From CAVYVZ01 sp963772065 (GTDB lineage Bacteria > Acidobacteriota > Vicinamibacteria > Vicinamibacterales > UBA2999): a stretch of DNA of 64,000 bases. Numbering within the stretch: position 1 is the first letter of the stretch; the number at the start of each line of letters is the position of its first letter. The position numbers and the translations under genes were made by a program. Location: NCBI GenBank assembly GCA_963772065.1, contig CAVYVZ010000001.1, positions 62,001 through 126,000 on the forward strand, written 5' to 3'. The notes under the pieces are model-generated. The model saw nothing but the letters and a program-made list of their open reading frames with translations. It had not been told where the DNA came from and did not search any database. Below, in pieces: positions 1 through 9,225 of this stretch.

Positions 1-311
1 CGCGGGTTGATCCCGACCGACTCGAGGCTCTCGAGATAGAGGTGCTGCACTTCATCCGGCGACGGTTTCAGGATCACCTGGAACTGGTGATGCTTGAACA
101 GACGATTCGGGTTCTCGCCGAATCGGCCGTCATCGGGCCGCCGCGACGGCTGCACGTACGCCACGCTCCAGGGCTTCGGCCCGAGCACGCGGAACAACGT
201 TTCCGGGTGCGACGTGCCAGCGCCGACTTCCAGATCCAGCGGCTGCTGAATCAGGCAGCCGTGCGAAGCCCAGAAGGCCGACAGCTTGAGGATCAGATCC
301 TGAAATGTCAC
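1..311 (-). CDS. glyQ: Glycine--tRNA ligase alpha subunit, N-terminal part
   Basis: Catalytic alpha subunit of the bacterial alpha2beta2 glycyl-tRNA synthetase, which charges tRNA-Gly in the cytoplasm. Only the first 103 residues lie in the window; the gene runs off the left edge. The translation begins MTFQDLILKLSAFWASHGC and contains PLDLEVGAGTSHPETLFRVL and VAYVQPSRRPDDGRFGENPN, both hallmarks of GlyQ. I chose the GTG start at 311 because the family begins exactly there. It sits 9 bases downstream of the recO stop, so recO and glyQ are probably co-transcribed. glyS would be expected beyond the window edge. Confidence 0.95.
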   Translation of the reverse strand, partial: MTFQDLILKLSAFWASHGCLIQQPLDLEVGAGTSHPETLFRVLGPKPWSVAYVQPSRRPDDGRFGENPNRLFKHHQFQVILKPSPDEVQHLYLESLESVGINP

Positions 312-320
312 GAGGCGAGG

Positions 321-992
321 CTAGCTATGTCGTCGCAGGTCACGAAGCACGCGGTCTGACTTCAACGATTTCTCCAAGTGCATGGTGATGAGCGTGCGGT
401 GCACGTTCTCGAGCTCCCGCAGCACTCGCCGGGCGGAAGGCAGCTCCCCCACGCGGTTCGGCGCCAACGCCCGCGACGCCGCGAGGAATGACAGCGCCCC
501 TTCCGACAGCGTTTCGCGCGACTCGGGGTACACACCCTGCAGCCGCAGCAGCCAATACTCGAAGTACCGCGCCAGCGGTTCTACCGGCGCGCCAGCGCCG
601 AGCGCCTCCAGCATCGCCGCGCCCAAACGATACAGCCGCTCATCGGCGTCGGCTTCCTGCGCCCACTCGTCGAGCAGCTCGGCGAAGTAGCCCACGTATC
701 CGAGCGCGTCCGTGTGGGAGGCGCCCGTGTCCGGGCCGCACATCGCCAGCGGCGAGCGCATCGGCTCCACGTAGTTCACGCCGACGAGCTCGCGGCGCTC
801 TTTCTCGAAATACGCGATCCGCGCCTCCGTGAGCGGCTCGAGCGTGCCGGTGAACCGCGAGCGTGGCCGCCGCGCGCCTTTCGCCACGCCGCGCTTCTTG
901 CCGCGATCGCGCGTGAGAAACACGACAATGCGGTCAGCTTCGCCCAGCTTGTACGTGCGCAGAACCAAGGCGTCCGCGGTATAGAGCGGCAA
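321..992 (-). CDS. recO: DNA repair protein RecO
   Basis: RecO helps RecR load RecA onto SSB-coated single-stranded DNA in RecF-pathway recombinational repair. The N-terminal OB-fold is recognisable (YTADALVLRTYKLGEADRIV at the start, then RGKKRGVAKGARRPRSRFTG), followed by the helical C-terminal domain. The zinc-binding cysteines of some RecO proteins are not evident. The open frame continues upstream to an ATG at 1355, but that extension is translated repeat array and mgtE antisense. The TTG at 992 gives 223 residues and the family N-terminus; no clear Shine-Dalgarno precedes it, so the start is uncertain. The gene lies between mgtE and glyQ on the same strand. Confidence 0.88.
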   Translation of the reverse strand: MPLYTADALVLRTYKLGEADRIVVFLTRDRGKKRGVAKGARRPRSRFTGTLEPLTEARIAYFEKERRELVGVNYVEPMRSPLAMCGPDTGASHTDALGYVGYFAELLDEWAQEADADERLYRLGAAMLEALGAGAPVEPLARYFEYWLLRLQGVYPESRETLSEGALSFLAASRALAPNRVGELPSARRVLRELENVHRTLITMHLEKSLKSDRVLRDLRRHS

Positions 993-1011
993 CTTCGGTA
1001 TTTTACTTGGA

Positions 1012-1160
1012 GTTCGTCGGTTCGTGGGTTCGTCAGTTCGTCGGTTCCTTGGTTCATCGGTTCGACGGTTCCGCCGGATAACGATCCCAACCCGCGCCCG
1101 CGAACCAACAACCCAGGAACTGACGAACCCACGAACCGACGAACCCACGAACCCACGAAC
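1012..1160. repeat. Inverted pair of 8-base tandem arrays (GTTCGTGG type)
   Basis: Eight consecutive 8-mers of the form GTTCGTSR run from 1012 to 1075. Seven reverse-complement copies run from 1105 to 1160, with a 29-base spacer. The arms could pair into a long imperfect hairpin. The outermost right unit shares its last base with the mgtE TAG stop (1160-1162), and the left arm ends about 20 bases upstream of the recO start. It could act as a terminator or mRNA-stability structure for the mgtE-recO transcript, or be a mobile or self-expanding repeat; the sequence alone does not decide. Confidence 0.9.
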
Positions 1161-2533
1161 TATCCTGGATTTCCCAAGTATCTGAGGAAGAGCGTCGCGA
1201 GACCGAGGAACGATGCGAACCCGAACACGTCGGTCAGCGTCGTGATGAAGACCGACGACGCGAGCGCCGGATCGATGTTCGCCGCGCGAAGCCCGAGCGG
1301 AACGAGCGTGCCAGCCGTCGCCGCGACGAACATGTTGATGATCATCGCCGCGCACAGGAGCAAACCGAGCACCGGACTGCCGCGAGTGCCCCAGGCAACT
1401 GCCGCAGCCACCAGCCCGAGCACCACGCCGTTACCGATGCCGACGGCCGCCTCCTTCAGGAGTGCCTTGCGTGAATTGGCCCAGCTCAGCTCGCCGAGCG
1501 CGATGCCGCGGACGATCACCGTCAGCGTCTGCATGGCGGCATTGCCTCCCATCCCGGCGACAATCGGCATGAACACTGCCAGTGCGGTCACCTGGCTGAT
1601 GGTCCCCTCGAACATGCTCACGACGGCGGCTGCGAGAAAGGCCGTTACCAGGTTCACGCCGAGCCACGGCAGGCGCTTTCGCAGCGACTCCATGGCAGGC
1701 GTGAACGCGCGCTCGTCGCCCGCCACACCGGCGAGGCGGTAGATGTCCTCCGTCGCCTCATCCTTGATGACGTCGATCACGTCGTCCACGGTAATGACGC
1801 CGACCAGCTTGTTTTCCTCGTCGACGACCGGTATCGCGAGCAGGTTGTACGAGGCGACCTGGCGCGCCACTTCTTCCTGGTCCGTGTCCACGCGCGCGCT
1901 GATGATGTCGGTCGTCATGATCCGCTTCAGCGGCGTTTCGGGCGAGACGAGGAGCAGCCGGCGCAGCGAGACCACGCCCACCAGGTGGCGGCGGTCGTCG
2001 ACCACGTAGAGATAGAAGACCATCTCGACGTCGCGGTTGCTCTGAAGCTCGGTAATCGCCTCGCCGACCGTCATGTCCTCGTTGAGCGCGAAGACGTGCG
2101 GGTTCATGATGCGGCCCGCCGTCTGCTCCTTGTACTCGAGCAGGTTCTCGACCACGCCGCTCTCCTTCGGGCGCATCAGGTCGAGTACGGCCGCCGAGAG
2201 CTCCTCGGGGAGGTAGTCGATCAGCGCCGCGGCGTCGTCGGATGGGATTTCCTGGGCGAGCTTGGCAATCTCCTCGGCAGGGCGCGTCGCGAGGAGCCCG
2301 GCCCCGGCCTCGGGCCCGAGCTCCGAGATCGCCTCCATCGCGAGGCGCCCGTTGCGGTCGGCGAGAATGCTGAAGGCGGCTTCGCGATCCTTCTCAGGCA
2401 GGTCGCTGAAGACCTGCGCGAGGTCGGCGGGGTGCTGCTTCTGAAGGAGGTTCAGCAGGTTGGCGGTCGCACCAATGCGCAGCAGTCGCTTGACCGAGTC
2501 GAGGACGAGATCGATTCTGCGCTGTGCCGCCAT
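1160..2533 (-). CDS. mgtE: Magnesium transporter MgtE
   Basis: Homodimeric inner-membrane Mg2+ channel gated by cytosolic Mg2+. The 457 residues follow the family order: an MgtE_N superhelical domain (about 20-125) with repeated DLP/YLPEEL elements, a CBS pair (about 130-255, with VGVVSLRRLL and VGVITVDDVID), a plug helix, then five membrane segments from about residue 290. The pore-helix signature MPIVAGMGGNAAMQTL is present. Length is normal for the family. The stop codon is embedded in the 8-mer repeat array. It lies 49 bases downstream of era on the same strand. No M-box riboswitch is visible upstream. Confidence 0.95.
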   Translation of the reverse strand: MAAQRRIDLVLDSVKRLLRIGATANLLNLLQKQHPADLAQVFSDLPEKDREAAFSILADRNGRLAMEAISELGPEAGAGLLATRPAEEIAKLAQEIPSDDAAALIDYLPEELSAAVLDLMRPKESGVVENLLEYKEQTAGRIMNPHVFALNEDMTVGEAITELQSNRDVEMVFYLYVVDDRRHLVGVVSLRRLLLVSPETPLKRIMTTDIISARVDTDQEEVARQVASYNLLAIPVVDEENKLVGVITVDDVIDVIKDEATEDIYRLAGVAGDERAFTPAMESLRKRLPWLGVNLVTAFLAAAVVSMFEGTISQVTALAVFMPIVAGMGGNAAMQTLTVIVRGIALGELSWANSRKALLKEAAVGIGNGVVLGLVAAAVAWGTRGSPVLGLLLCAAMIINMFVAATAGTLVPLGLRAANIDPALASSVFITTLTDVFGFASFLGLATLFLRYLGNPG

Positions 2534-2582
2534 GGTGAATTTCCGTCACCCTACAAAAGGTCAAGCGTAGCACAGGACGCCG

Positions 2583-3476
2583 CTAGTCGCGGCCGTGCAA
2601 GCCGATTTCGTCGAGCGTGCGCACGTCGTCGCGCCACTCGGACCGGACCTTCACGTGCAGATCCAGGAACACCCGCGTGCCGAAATACTGTTCGAGCTCC
2701 TGGCGGGCGGCGGTGCCGATCTTCTTGATCATGGCCCCGCCCTTCCCTACGACGATCGGTTTCTGTGATTCCCGGTCGACGAGGATCGTGCAATAGAGGC
2801 TGAGCACCTCCTGGCCTTCGACCGGCTCCTCGAACTTGTCCACGATGACCGCCGTGGAGAACGGCAGCTCGTCGTGGGTGAGCTGCAGCACCTGTTCCCG
2901 CACGATTTCCGAGGCGGCGAATTTCTCCGTCTGGTCGGTAACATAGTCCGCTGGATACAGCGGCTCTCCCTCGGGCAGGTATTGAAGAAACAGCTTCTCG
3001 AGCACGTCCACGTTGGTGCCGTCAAGGGCGGACAGCGGCACGATTTCCACGAAGGGATGCGCCTTGCGGTAGTGATCGATGAGTGGAAGCAGCCTGGCCT
3101 TGGCGATCAGGTCGACCTTGTTGAGCGCGAGGATTGCCGGCGTCTTCACATCCCTGATGGTCTCGAGCATGAACTGATCGCCCATGCCCGGCTTGACGGA
3201 TACGTCGACGACGAGGGCGAGAACATCGACTTCACGCATCGCTTCAAGCGCCACGTCGACCATGCGGACGTTCAAGCGATGCCTCGGCTTGTGGACGCCC
3301 GGCGTATCCACGAACACGACCTGCCCCTCGTCGTAGTTCTTGACTCCCACAATGCGCGTGCGCGTCGTCTGAGGCTTGTCGGACACGATCGCCAGCTTGT
3401 GCCCGACGATGCGGTTCAGCAGGGTCGATTTCCCCGCGTTCGGACGGCCGAGGAAAGAAACGTAGCCCGACTTCAC
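2583..3476 (-). CDS. era: GTPase Era
   Basis: Essential GTPase that binds the 3' end of 16S rRNA and checks 30S maturation. The 297 residues carry the full G-motif set: G1 GRPNAGKS (10-17), G3 DTPG (57-60), G4 NKVD (119-122) and G5 SAL (149-151). A C-terminal KH domain follows with the GKGG loop at 244-247. The ATG start gives the canonical N-terminus. It lies downstream of the CNNM/CorC gene in the common phoH-ybeY-corC-era order, which groups rRNA maturation functions. Confidence 0.97.
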   Translation of the reverse strand: MKSGYVSFLGRPNAGKSTLLNRIVGHKLAIVSDKPQTTRTRIVGVKNYDEGQVVFVDTPGVHKPRHRLNVRMVDVALEAMREVDVLALVVDVSVKPGMGDQFMLETIRDVKTPAILALNKVDLIAKARLLPLIDHYRKAHPFVEIVPLSALDGTNVDVLEKLFLQYLPEGEPLYPADYVTDQTEKFAASEIVREQVLQLTHDELPFSTAVIVDKFEEPVEGQEVLSLYCTILVDRESQKPIVVGKGGAMIKKIGTAARQELEQYFGTRVFLDLHVKVRSEWRDDVRTLDEIGLHGRD

Positions 3477-3530
3477 GCGATCAGTGTAGCCTCGGCTCGG
3501 GTGTGAGGTACGGCCTCGACATCGTCCGTG

Positions 3531-4772
3531 CTACGCCCCCTCCTCCTGTTCAACCGGTGCGCGCCGTCGTAGGCGCACCTTGTTGATGCGACGCCGCTCC
3601 ACTTCGAGTACCTCGACTTCGAAATCGTCGACCTCGAACTTCTCGCCGATGTACGGCATTCGGCCGAGGTGAGACAGCAGATAGCCGCCGACCGTCTCGA
3701 ATCCTTCGCGCTCGATCTTGACCCCCAGGCGATCGGCTACTTCGTCGACGCTTACCTTGCCGCTGAACACGAAGCTCCCGTTGCCTTCGTCGGTGACCGT
3801 CTCGGCTTCGACGTCGTACTCGTCGCGGATCTCGCCGACGATCTCTTCGAGCAAATCCTCGACCGTCACGAGGCCGGCGGTGCCGCCGTACTCGTCCACG
3901 ACGATCGCCATGTGGGCCTGCTTGCGCTGGAGCTCTTTCAAGAGCTCGGACACGCGTTTGCTTTCGGGCACGAAGTACGCCTGGCGTATCAAAGTGGTCA
4001 GTGGCGGCTCGGCTCCCGGCGGCAGCGACACCAGATCCTTCACGAACACGATCCCGATGATGTTGTCGAGGTTGTCTCCGTAAACAGGAATACGTGAGTA
4101 CTGCTGCTCGCGGAACAGCTCACGCAGCTCGGGAAGCGTGGCGCTGGATCGGATCGCCACGATGTCGGGGCGCGGCGTCATCACTTCCCGTACGATCGTT
4201 TCGGTGAAGTCGACGATCGATTGCAGGAGCTCGCGCCCTTCCTCTTCGGAGATTGCGTGCTCCTCGTCCTGTTGTTCAGCCACAGTCGGTGCCTGCGCCT
4301 CCGCCCCCGGGGCTTCGCCTTCGGCGCCCTCGCGGTCGCGCCGGCCTTCGATCACCGCGATGAGCGTTCTCGTCAACGGCCGCACCAGCCGCGCCAGGGG
4401 GTGGAACACCGGGAGCAGGACGTCGAGCACCGTTTCGGGGTTGCGCCGAACGATGAGCAGCGGAATCACGTGCTCGCACACGAGCACGAAGAGGACCACG
4501 GACAGAAGAAAGGTGACGACAGACTGCGCGTTGTGCACGTCCGTCAGCGTCGCGGTCAGCAGGCCGACGAGGATCGTGGCGGTCGCGATCAGGAGCCGGA
4601 GCGGAATGAACAGCGTCAGCGGCTCGTCGAGGTACTGACCCAGGCGATCGCTGCGGCCGCCGCGCTCGGCCATCAGCCGCAGAGACAGGCGCATCAGCGT
4701 GCTGAACGCTGTTTCGATGCAGCCCAGGAACACGAGCACGCAGCCGAGGAGAAAGAGGAAGAGAGGCGTCAT
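3531..4772 (-). CDS. CNNM/CorC (hemolysin C family) transporter with CBS pair
   Basis: Membrane protein of the CNNM/CorB type, a family linked to Mg2+ and other divalent-cation efflux. The 413 residues contain an N-terminal DUF21/CNNM region with four hydrophobic segments (about 1-135), an acidic linker, a CBS pair starting near the MTPRPDIV motif (about 195-320), and a C-terminal CorC/HlyC transporter-associated domain. It overlaps ybeY by 4 bases (stop into start), so the two are translationally coupled. The 'hemolysin' name is historical. Its place near mgtE gives two putative Mg2+ transport proteins within 4 kb. Confidence 0.9.
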   Translation of the reverse strand: MTPLFLFLLGCVLVFLGCIETAFSTLMRLSLRLMAERGGRSDRLGQYLDEPLTLFIPLRLLIATATILVGLLTATLTDVHNAQSVVTFLLSVVLFVLVCEHVIPLLIVRRNPETVLDVLLPVFHPLARLVRPLTRTLIAVIEGRRDREGAEGEAPGAEAQAPTVAEQQDEEHAISEEEGRELLQSIVDFTETIVREVMTPRPDIVAIRSSATLPELRELFREQQYSRIPVYGDNLDNIIGIVFVKDLVSLPPGAEPPLTTLIRQAYFVPESKRVSELLKELQRKQAHMAIVVDEYGGTAGLVTVEDLLEEIVGEIRDEYDVEAETVTDEGNGSFVFSGKVSVDEVADRLGVKIEREGFETVGGYLLSHLGRMPYIGEKFEVDDFEVEVLEVERRRINKVRLRRRAPVEQEEGA

Positions 4773-5212
4773 CGAACCTGCCTCTCGATCAGGCCCTCAC
4801 GCAGTCCTCCCCTGGCCCGCAGCCGGCGCTCCAGGCGCGACATCCGCCCCTCGTCCCGCTCATGGTCGTACCCCAGCAGGTGCAGCAGCCCGTGCAGCGC
4901 CAGCACTCGAAGCTCGGTTTGCAGGGAATGGCCGGCGGCTTTTGCCTGGCGGCGCGCCACGCCTGCGGCGATGACGACGTCGCCCAGATACCCGCGCTCG
5001 CCGGAGGGAAACGACAGCACGTCGGTCGGCCCGTCCTTTTTCCGATACCGGCGATTGAGGGCGTGCACGCGCGCGTCGGGCACGATGGCGACGGTCATGC
5101 CCCCTCGAGCGCGCGCCGGGGCGATCCCTCGCAGCCACGACGCGAGGCCCGCCGCGCGGACGCCCGGAGGCGTCACGACATCGACCGAGAGGCTACTGTC
5201 GCTGTCCGCCAT
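4769..5212 (-). CDS. ybeY: Endoribonuclease YbeY (16S rRNA maturation)
   Basis: Single-strand-specific zinc endoribonuclease acting in 16S rRNA 3'-end maturation and ribosome quality control. The 147 residues contain the UPF0054 metal motif, with His107, His111 and His117 in HGLLHLLGYDH, and the upstream TDVLSFP segment. Its start overlaps the end of phoH by 20 bases and its stop overlaps the CNNM gene by 4, typical of a tightly coupled operon. The N-terminal 30 residues are less conserved. Confidence 0.94.
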   Translation of the reverse strand: MADSDSSLSVDVVTPPGVRAAGLASWLRGIAPARARGGMTVAIVPDARVHALNRRYRKKDGPTDVLSFPSGERGYLGDVVIAAGVARRQAKAAGHSLQTELRVLALHGLLHLLGYDHERDEGRMSRLERRLRARGGLREGLIERQVR

Positions 5213-6152
5213 TCGAGTAGGCGTCGTAGGCCTTGACGATCATCTGCACCAGCTTGTGACGGACCACGTCCTTCTCGTCGAAGTGGATGAACGCGATGCC
5301 CTCGACGTTGCGCACGATCTTCATCGCTTCGACGAGGCCCGAGATCTTGCCGGTGGGCAGATCGATCTGCGTGATGTCCCCGGTGACCACCGCCTTCGAT
5401 CCGAAGCCGAGCCGCGTCAGGAACATCTTCATCTGCTCCGACGTGGTGTTCTGCGCCTCGTCGAGGATGACGAAGGCGTCGTTCAGCGTCCGGCCGCGCA
5501 TGAACGCGATCGGCGCGACCTCAATCGTCCCCCGCTCGAGCAGGCGCTGCGCCTTCTCGGTCTCCATCATGTCGTAGAGGGCATCGTAGAGCGGCCGCAG
5601 GTACGGGTTCACCTTTTCCTGCAGATCTCCAGGCAGGAATCCCAGCTTCTCGCCGGCTTCCACCGCCGGGCGCGCCAGGATGATGCGCGTCACCTTCTTG
5701 GAGAGCAGGTACGTCACCGCCTGCGCCATGGCGAGATAGGTCTTCCCGGTGCCGGCGGGCCCGATGCCGAAGACGATGTCGTGCCGCTCGATGGCATCGA
5801 GATAGCGGCGCTGGTTGACGCTCTTCGGGTTGACGCGCCGGCGTCCCGCCTGCTTCTGCCCGCCCTTGAGGAAGTAGTCGCGAAGGTCGAGATCCGCGTT
5901 CTCCACGATCAGGTCGGCGGCCGTTTTCACGTCGCCGTTCGTCAGCTCGTAGCCCGCCTCGCGCAGCTGCTGCAGCTGCTCGAAGATCGTCGCGACGCGG
6001 GCCTCTTCGGCCTTGCCGCCTTCGACGATGAGCTGCGCCCCCTGCGTGCTGAGGCGAACGCCGAGGACGGACTCTATGTGTTTCAGGTTGGCGTCGTGTG
6101 AGCCGAACAGCGTCTCGATGCCTTCTTCGGGCAGCGTAATCTTCTTCATCAA
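5193..6152 (-). CDS. phoH: PhoH-family ATPase
   Basis: Cytoplasmic P-loop NTPase of the PhoH/YbeZ family, thought to work with YbeY in RNA metabolism. The 319 residues show an N-terminal KH-like region, then Walker A GPAGTGKT (131-138) and Walker B VILDEAQN (about 228-235). The family segment around MKMFLTRLG and VVTGDITQIDLP follows. It is the first gene of the ybeY cluster and lies 3 bases downstream of aspS. No Pho box is apparent, so despite the name phosphate regulation is not supported here. Confidence 0.93.
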   Translation of the reverse strand: MMKKITLPEEGIETLFGSHDANLKHIESVLGVRLSTQGAQLIVEGGKAEEARVATIFEQLQQLREAGYELTNGDVKTAADLIVENADLDLRDYFLKGGQKQAGRRRVNPKSVNQRRYLDAIERHDIVFGIGPAGTGKTYLAMAQAVTYLLSKKVTRIILARPAVEAGEKLGFLPGDLQEKVNPYLRPLYDALYDMMETEKAQRLLERGTIEVAPIAFMRGRTLNDAFVILDEAQNTTSEQMKMFLTRLGFGSKAVVTGDITQIDLPTGKISGLVEAMKIVRNVEGIAFIHFDEKDVVRHKLVQMIVKAYDAYSNGGQRQ

Positions 6153-6155
6153 CTC

Positions 6156-7934
6156 TCAGCTTCGCGACAGCAGATGGAGCTCCCGCAGTTGCCGCGTATC
6201 GACGGTCGACGGCGCGTCGGCCATCAAATCGACCGCCGCGGCGGTTTTCGGGAAAGCAATCACCTCGCGGATGGAGTTCTCGCCGGCGAGGATGGCGACG
6301 ATACGGTCGAGGCCGAGCGCGATCCCGCCGTGCGGCGGCGTCCCGTACTCGAGCGCCTCGAGGAAGAACCCGAAGCGGAGCTTCGCGTCCTCGGGGGTGA
6401 TGTTCAACAGCGAGAAGACTCGCCTCTGCAGTACGGCATCGTGGATCCGGATGCTTCCGCCGCCAATCTCGCTGCCGTTCAGCACCAGGTCATACGCCTT
6501 GGCGCGCACCTTCCCCGGATCTGAAGCCATCAACGGGAGATCGTCGTCGATGGGCGCCGTGAACGGGTGGTGCATCGCGACGTAGCGCTTGTCCTCGGTG
6601 TCCCACTCCAGCAAAGGAAAGTCCACGACCCAGAGAAACGCATGCTCATCCTGGCTCAAAAGCCCATCCTTTCGAGCCAGGCTCAGGCGGAGCTGCCCGA
6701 GGAGCTTCGACGTTGCGTCCGGCTCGCCCGCTGCGATGAGCAACAGGCCGCCGTTTGCCACCTCCGCAACATCGAGCAGCTGGCGGACGGCGTCCTCCCC
6801 CATCGCCTTCATGACCGAGCTCGTGACTGCGGCGTCCTGGCCGCGCCGCGCCCACACCAGGCCGGTCGCGCCGAGCGCCTTCGCCTGATCGACGATGCCG
6901 TCGACTTCGCTGCGCGAGTAGCCCGCCGCGTGTGGCACGACGAAGCCGCGCACCGTTCCGCCTTCGGCGACAATCCTGCTGAAGACGCGAAAGCTCGACT
7001 CGCGGAAGAACTCGCGGAGATCCTGAATCGGCATGCCGGGACGCAGGTCGGGTTTGTCGGACCCGTACTTCGCGATCGCCTCGGCGTACGGCATGCGCTG
7101 AAACGGCGTCTCGATCGTCGTCTTCCCGATCACCGTGAAGACCTCGCGCATGAGCGGCTCGATGAGGCCGAACACACTCTCGGGCCGCGCAAACGACATC
7201 TCGACGTCGACCTGCGTGAACTCGGGCTGGCGATCGGCGCGCAGGTCCTCGTCGCGAAAGCACTTGCAGATCTGGAAGTAGCGGTCCATGCCGGCGACCA
7301 TCAGGATCTGCTTGAAGATCTGCGGCGATTGCGGCAGCGCGAAGAACTTCCCGGGATGCACGCGGCTGGGCACGAGGTAGTCGCGCGCGCCTTCGGGCGT
7401 GGACTTCGTGAGGATCGGCGTCTCGATCTCGAGGAAGCCGTTGGCGTCGAAGTATCGCCTGACCGCCGAGGCGACACGATGGCGCAGAACGATATTGCCC
7501 TGCAGCCGCGACCGGCGCAGATCCAGGTACCGGTACTTCAGGCGCACGTCCTCCGAGACCGGCGCATCGTCGGCAATCGGAAACGGCGGGGTCTTCGCCT
7601 CGTTCAGCAGCACCAGCTGGCGAACCATCACCTCGACCTCGCCCGTCGCGACTTTGGGATTGACCGTTTCCGGCGAGCGGCGCTGTACGCGTCCCTTCAC
7701 GCCGATCACGTACTCCGATCGCAGGCGCTTCGCCTTCGCCATGGTCTCGGCATCGTCCTTGTCGAAGACGATTTGGGTGAGGCCGGCGCGGTCGCGAAGG
7801 TCGATGAAGAGCAATCCGCCGAGGTCGCGTACACGGTGCACCCAGCCGAGCAGAACCACGTCGGCGCCCACGTCCTCGGCGCGCAGCGCGCCGCAGGTGT
7901 GTGTGCGGGTCAGATCTCCCAGTTGCTCAGCCAC
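6156..7934 (-). CDS. aspS: Aspartate--tRNA ligase
   Basis: Class II aminoacyl-tRNA synthetase charging tRNA-Asp. The 592 residues match the bacterial-type enzyme: an N-terminal OB-fold anticodon domain (GWVHRVRDLGGLLFIDLRDR), class II motif 2 FRDEDLRADRQPEFTQ, a GAD insertion domain in the middle, and motif 3 GIALGLDRIVAI near the C-terminus. It overlaps hisS by 8 bases, a common hisS-aspS pairing. Whether it also makes Asp-tRNA-Asn depends on the presence of gatCAB and asnS elsewhere. Confidence 0.96.
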   Translation of the reverse strand: MAEQLGDLTRTHTCGALRAEDVGADVVLLGWVHRVRDLGGLLFIDLRDRAGLTQIVFDKDDAETMAKAKRLRSEYVIGVKGRVQRRSPETVNPKVATGEVEVMVRQLVLLNEAKTPPFPIADDAPVSEDVRLKYRYLDLRRSRLQGNIVLRHRVASAVRRYFDANGFLEIETPILTKSTPEGARDYLVPSRVHPGKFFALPQSPQIFKQILMVAGMDRYFQICKCFRDEDLRADRQPEFTQVDVEMSFARPESVFGLIEPLMREVFTVIGKTTIETPFQRMPYAEAIAKYGSDKPDLRPGMPIQDLREFFRESSFRVFSRIVAEGGTVRGFVVPHAAGYSRSEVDGIVDQAKALGATGLVWARRGQDAAVTSSVMKAMGEDAVRQLLDVAEVANGGLLLIAAGEPDATSKLLGQLRLSLARKDGLLSQDEHAFLWVVDFPLLEWDTEDKRYVAMHHPFTAPIDDDLPLMASDPGKVRAKAYDLVLNGSEIGGGSIRIHDAVLQRRVFSLLNITPEDAKLRFGFFLEALEYGTPPHGGIALGLDRIVAILAGENSIREVIAFPKTAAAVDLMADAPSTVDTRQLRELHLLSRS

Positions 7935-9225
7935 GTGCGAGTAGCTCCTTCACGGCGTCTCCTGCCCGATCGCGGGGATGTGTCTCCTGCGCGCGGCTGG
8001 CGAGGTGCTTGATGGTGACTTCGTTTCGCGCAATTTCGTTTTCGCCGAGCATCGCGACGCACGGAATGCCACGCGACTCGGCGTACTTCAGCTGCTTCCC
8101 GATCTTATCGGGCTCCGGATAGACAAATACACGCAAACTGGTGCCGCGGAGCGCCGCCGCCAGCGCCATCGCATGCGGCAGGCCGGCCGCATCGAACGAC
8201 GCAATCATCACGTCAGCGGGGTTCATCGGCAGGTCGGAAGGGAACATGTTCCGTTCGGTCATCACCACCAGGATCCGCTCGAGGCCAAGGGAGAAGCCGC
8301 ACGCGGGGATGTTTTCGCCGGAGAACATGCCCACCAGGTTGTCATAACGTCCGCCTCCTCCGAGGCTGCCGGCGAGGTCGGGCACGTTGATCTCCATGAT
8401 GGCGCCGGTGTAATACGACAGCCCGCGCGCGAGGCTGGGATCGAAACGCAGATGGCCCTTTGCGGTCGTGCCCTCCGCAAGCGCCATGATCTGCCGGACG
8501 TTCTGCCAGGCTGGGCTTCCGCCGAGCGCCTGCTCGACCGCCTGCGCCTCGCGTAACGCTAGGAGCCGCGTCCCAACGGCGGCGGACACGCCGCGCTCCG
8601 CCAGCTCCTTGGCAACACCGTCAGCCCCGATCTTGTCCAACTTGTCGAGAGCGACAAGCGCATCGCCGTGCTTGTCCCCCTCCACTCCGGCCGTTTCGAG
8701 AATCGCCGCGAGCAGCTGGCGGTGATTCACGCGGATCACGAAGTCGTGGAACCCGAGCTCCAGTAGCACATCGCTCGCCGCGGCGCACATCTCGGCATCG
8801 ACCGCCGGCGAGGTGGATCCCAGAGTGTCGACGTCGCACTGATAGAACTCTCGGAAGCGCCCGCGCGCGGGACGATCCGCGCGCCACACCGGCTGAATCT
8901 GATAGCGCTTGAAGATTCGCGGCAGCTTCGCGCGATGGTGCGCCACGACGCGCGCGAGCGGCACGGTCAGGTCGTAGCGGAGCGCGAGGTCGGCCTGCCC
9001 GGTCGCCTCGTGCTCGCCGCGCTTCAGGATCTTGAAAATGAGCTGATTGCCCTCTTCCCCGTACTTCCCGGTCAGCGTCTCGAGGTTCTCGACGGCAGGC
9101 GTCTCCAGCGGCTCGAAGCCGTAGCGCTCGTAGACCCTTCTGACGATCGAGATCACGTGGTCGCGGCGGCGCACGTCCTCCGGCAGGAAGTCGCGCATTC
9201 CGCGCGCCGGCTCTGTACGTGCCAC
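7927..9225 (-). CDS. hisS: Histidine--tRNA ligase
   Basis: Class II synthetase charging tRNA-His. The 432 residues include motif 2 (LALRYDLTVPLARVVA and FREFYQCDVD), the histidine-A motif around YYTGAIMEI with the loop SLGGGGRYDNLVG, motif 3 (GFSLGLERI), and a C-terminal anticodon-binding domain. The last residues of the carbonic-anhydrase-like gene overlap its ATG by one base, and its end overlaps aspS by 8 bases. A second HisZ-type paralogue is unlikely because the histidine-binding motifs are intact. Confidence 0.95.
   Translation of the reverse strand: MARTEPARGMRDFLPEDVRRRDHVISIVRRVYERYGFEPLETPAVENLETLTGKYGEEGNQLIFKILKRGEHEATGQADLALRYDLTVPLARVVAHHRAKLPRIFKRYQIQPVWRADRPARGRFREFYQCDVDTLGSTSPAVDAEMCAAASDVLLELGFHDFVIRVNHRQLLAAILETAGVEGDKHGDALVALDKLDKIGADGVAKELAERGVSAAVGTRLLALREAQAVEQALGGSPAWQNVRQIMALAEGTTAKGHLRFDPSLARGLSYYTGAIMEINVPDLAGSLGGGGRYDNLVGMFSGENIPACGFSLGLERILVVMTERNMFPSDLPMNPADVMIASFDAAGLPHAMALAAALRGTSLRVFVYPEPDKIGKQLKYAESRGIPCVAMLGENEIARNEVTIKHLASRAQETHPRDRAGDAVKELLARG

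Noticed and set aside
993..1355. N-terminal extension of recO to an upstream ATG
   Set aside because: The extension translates the repeat array and the end of mgtE in antisense; RecO homology begins at the TTG.
4221..6101. Long plus-strand open frame (626 codons) opposite the CNNM, ybeY and phoH genes
   Set aside because: Antisense shadow of three well-identified genes, caused by high GC; composition is Arg/His/Leu-rich without family similarity.
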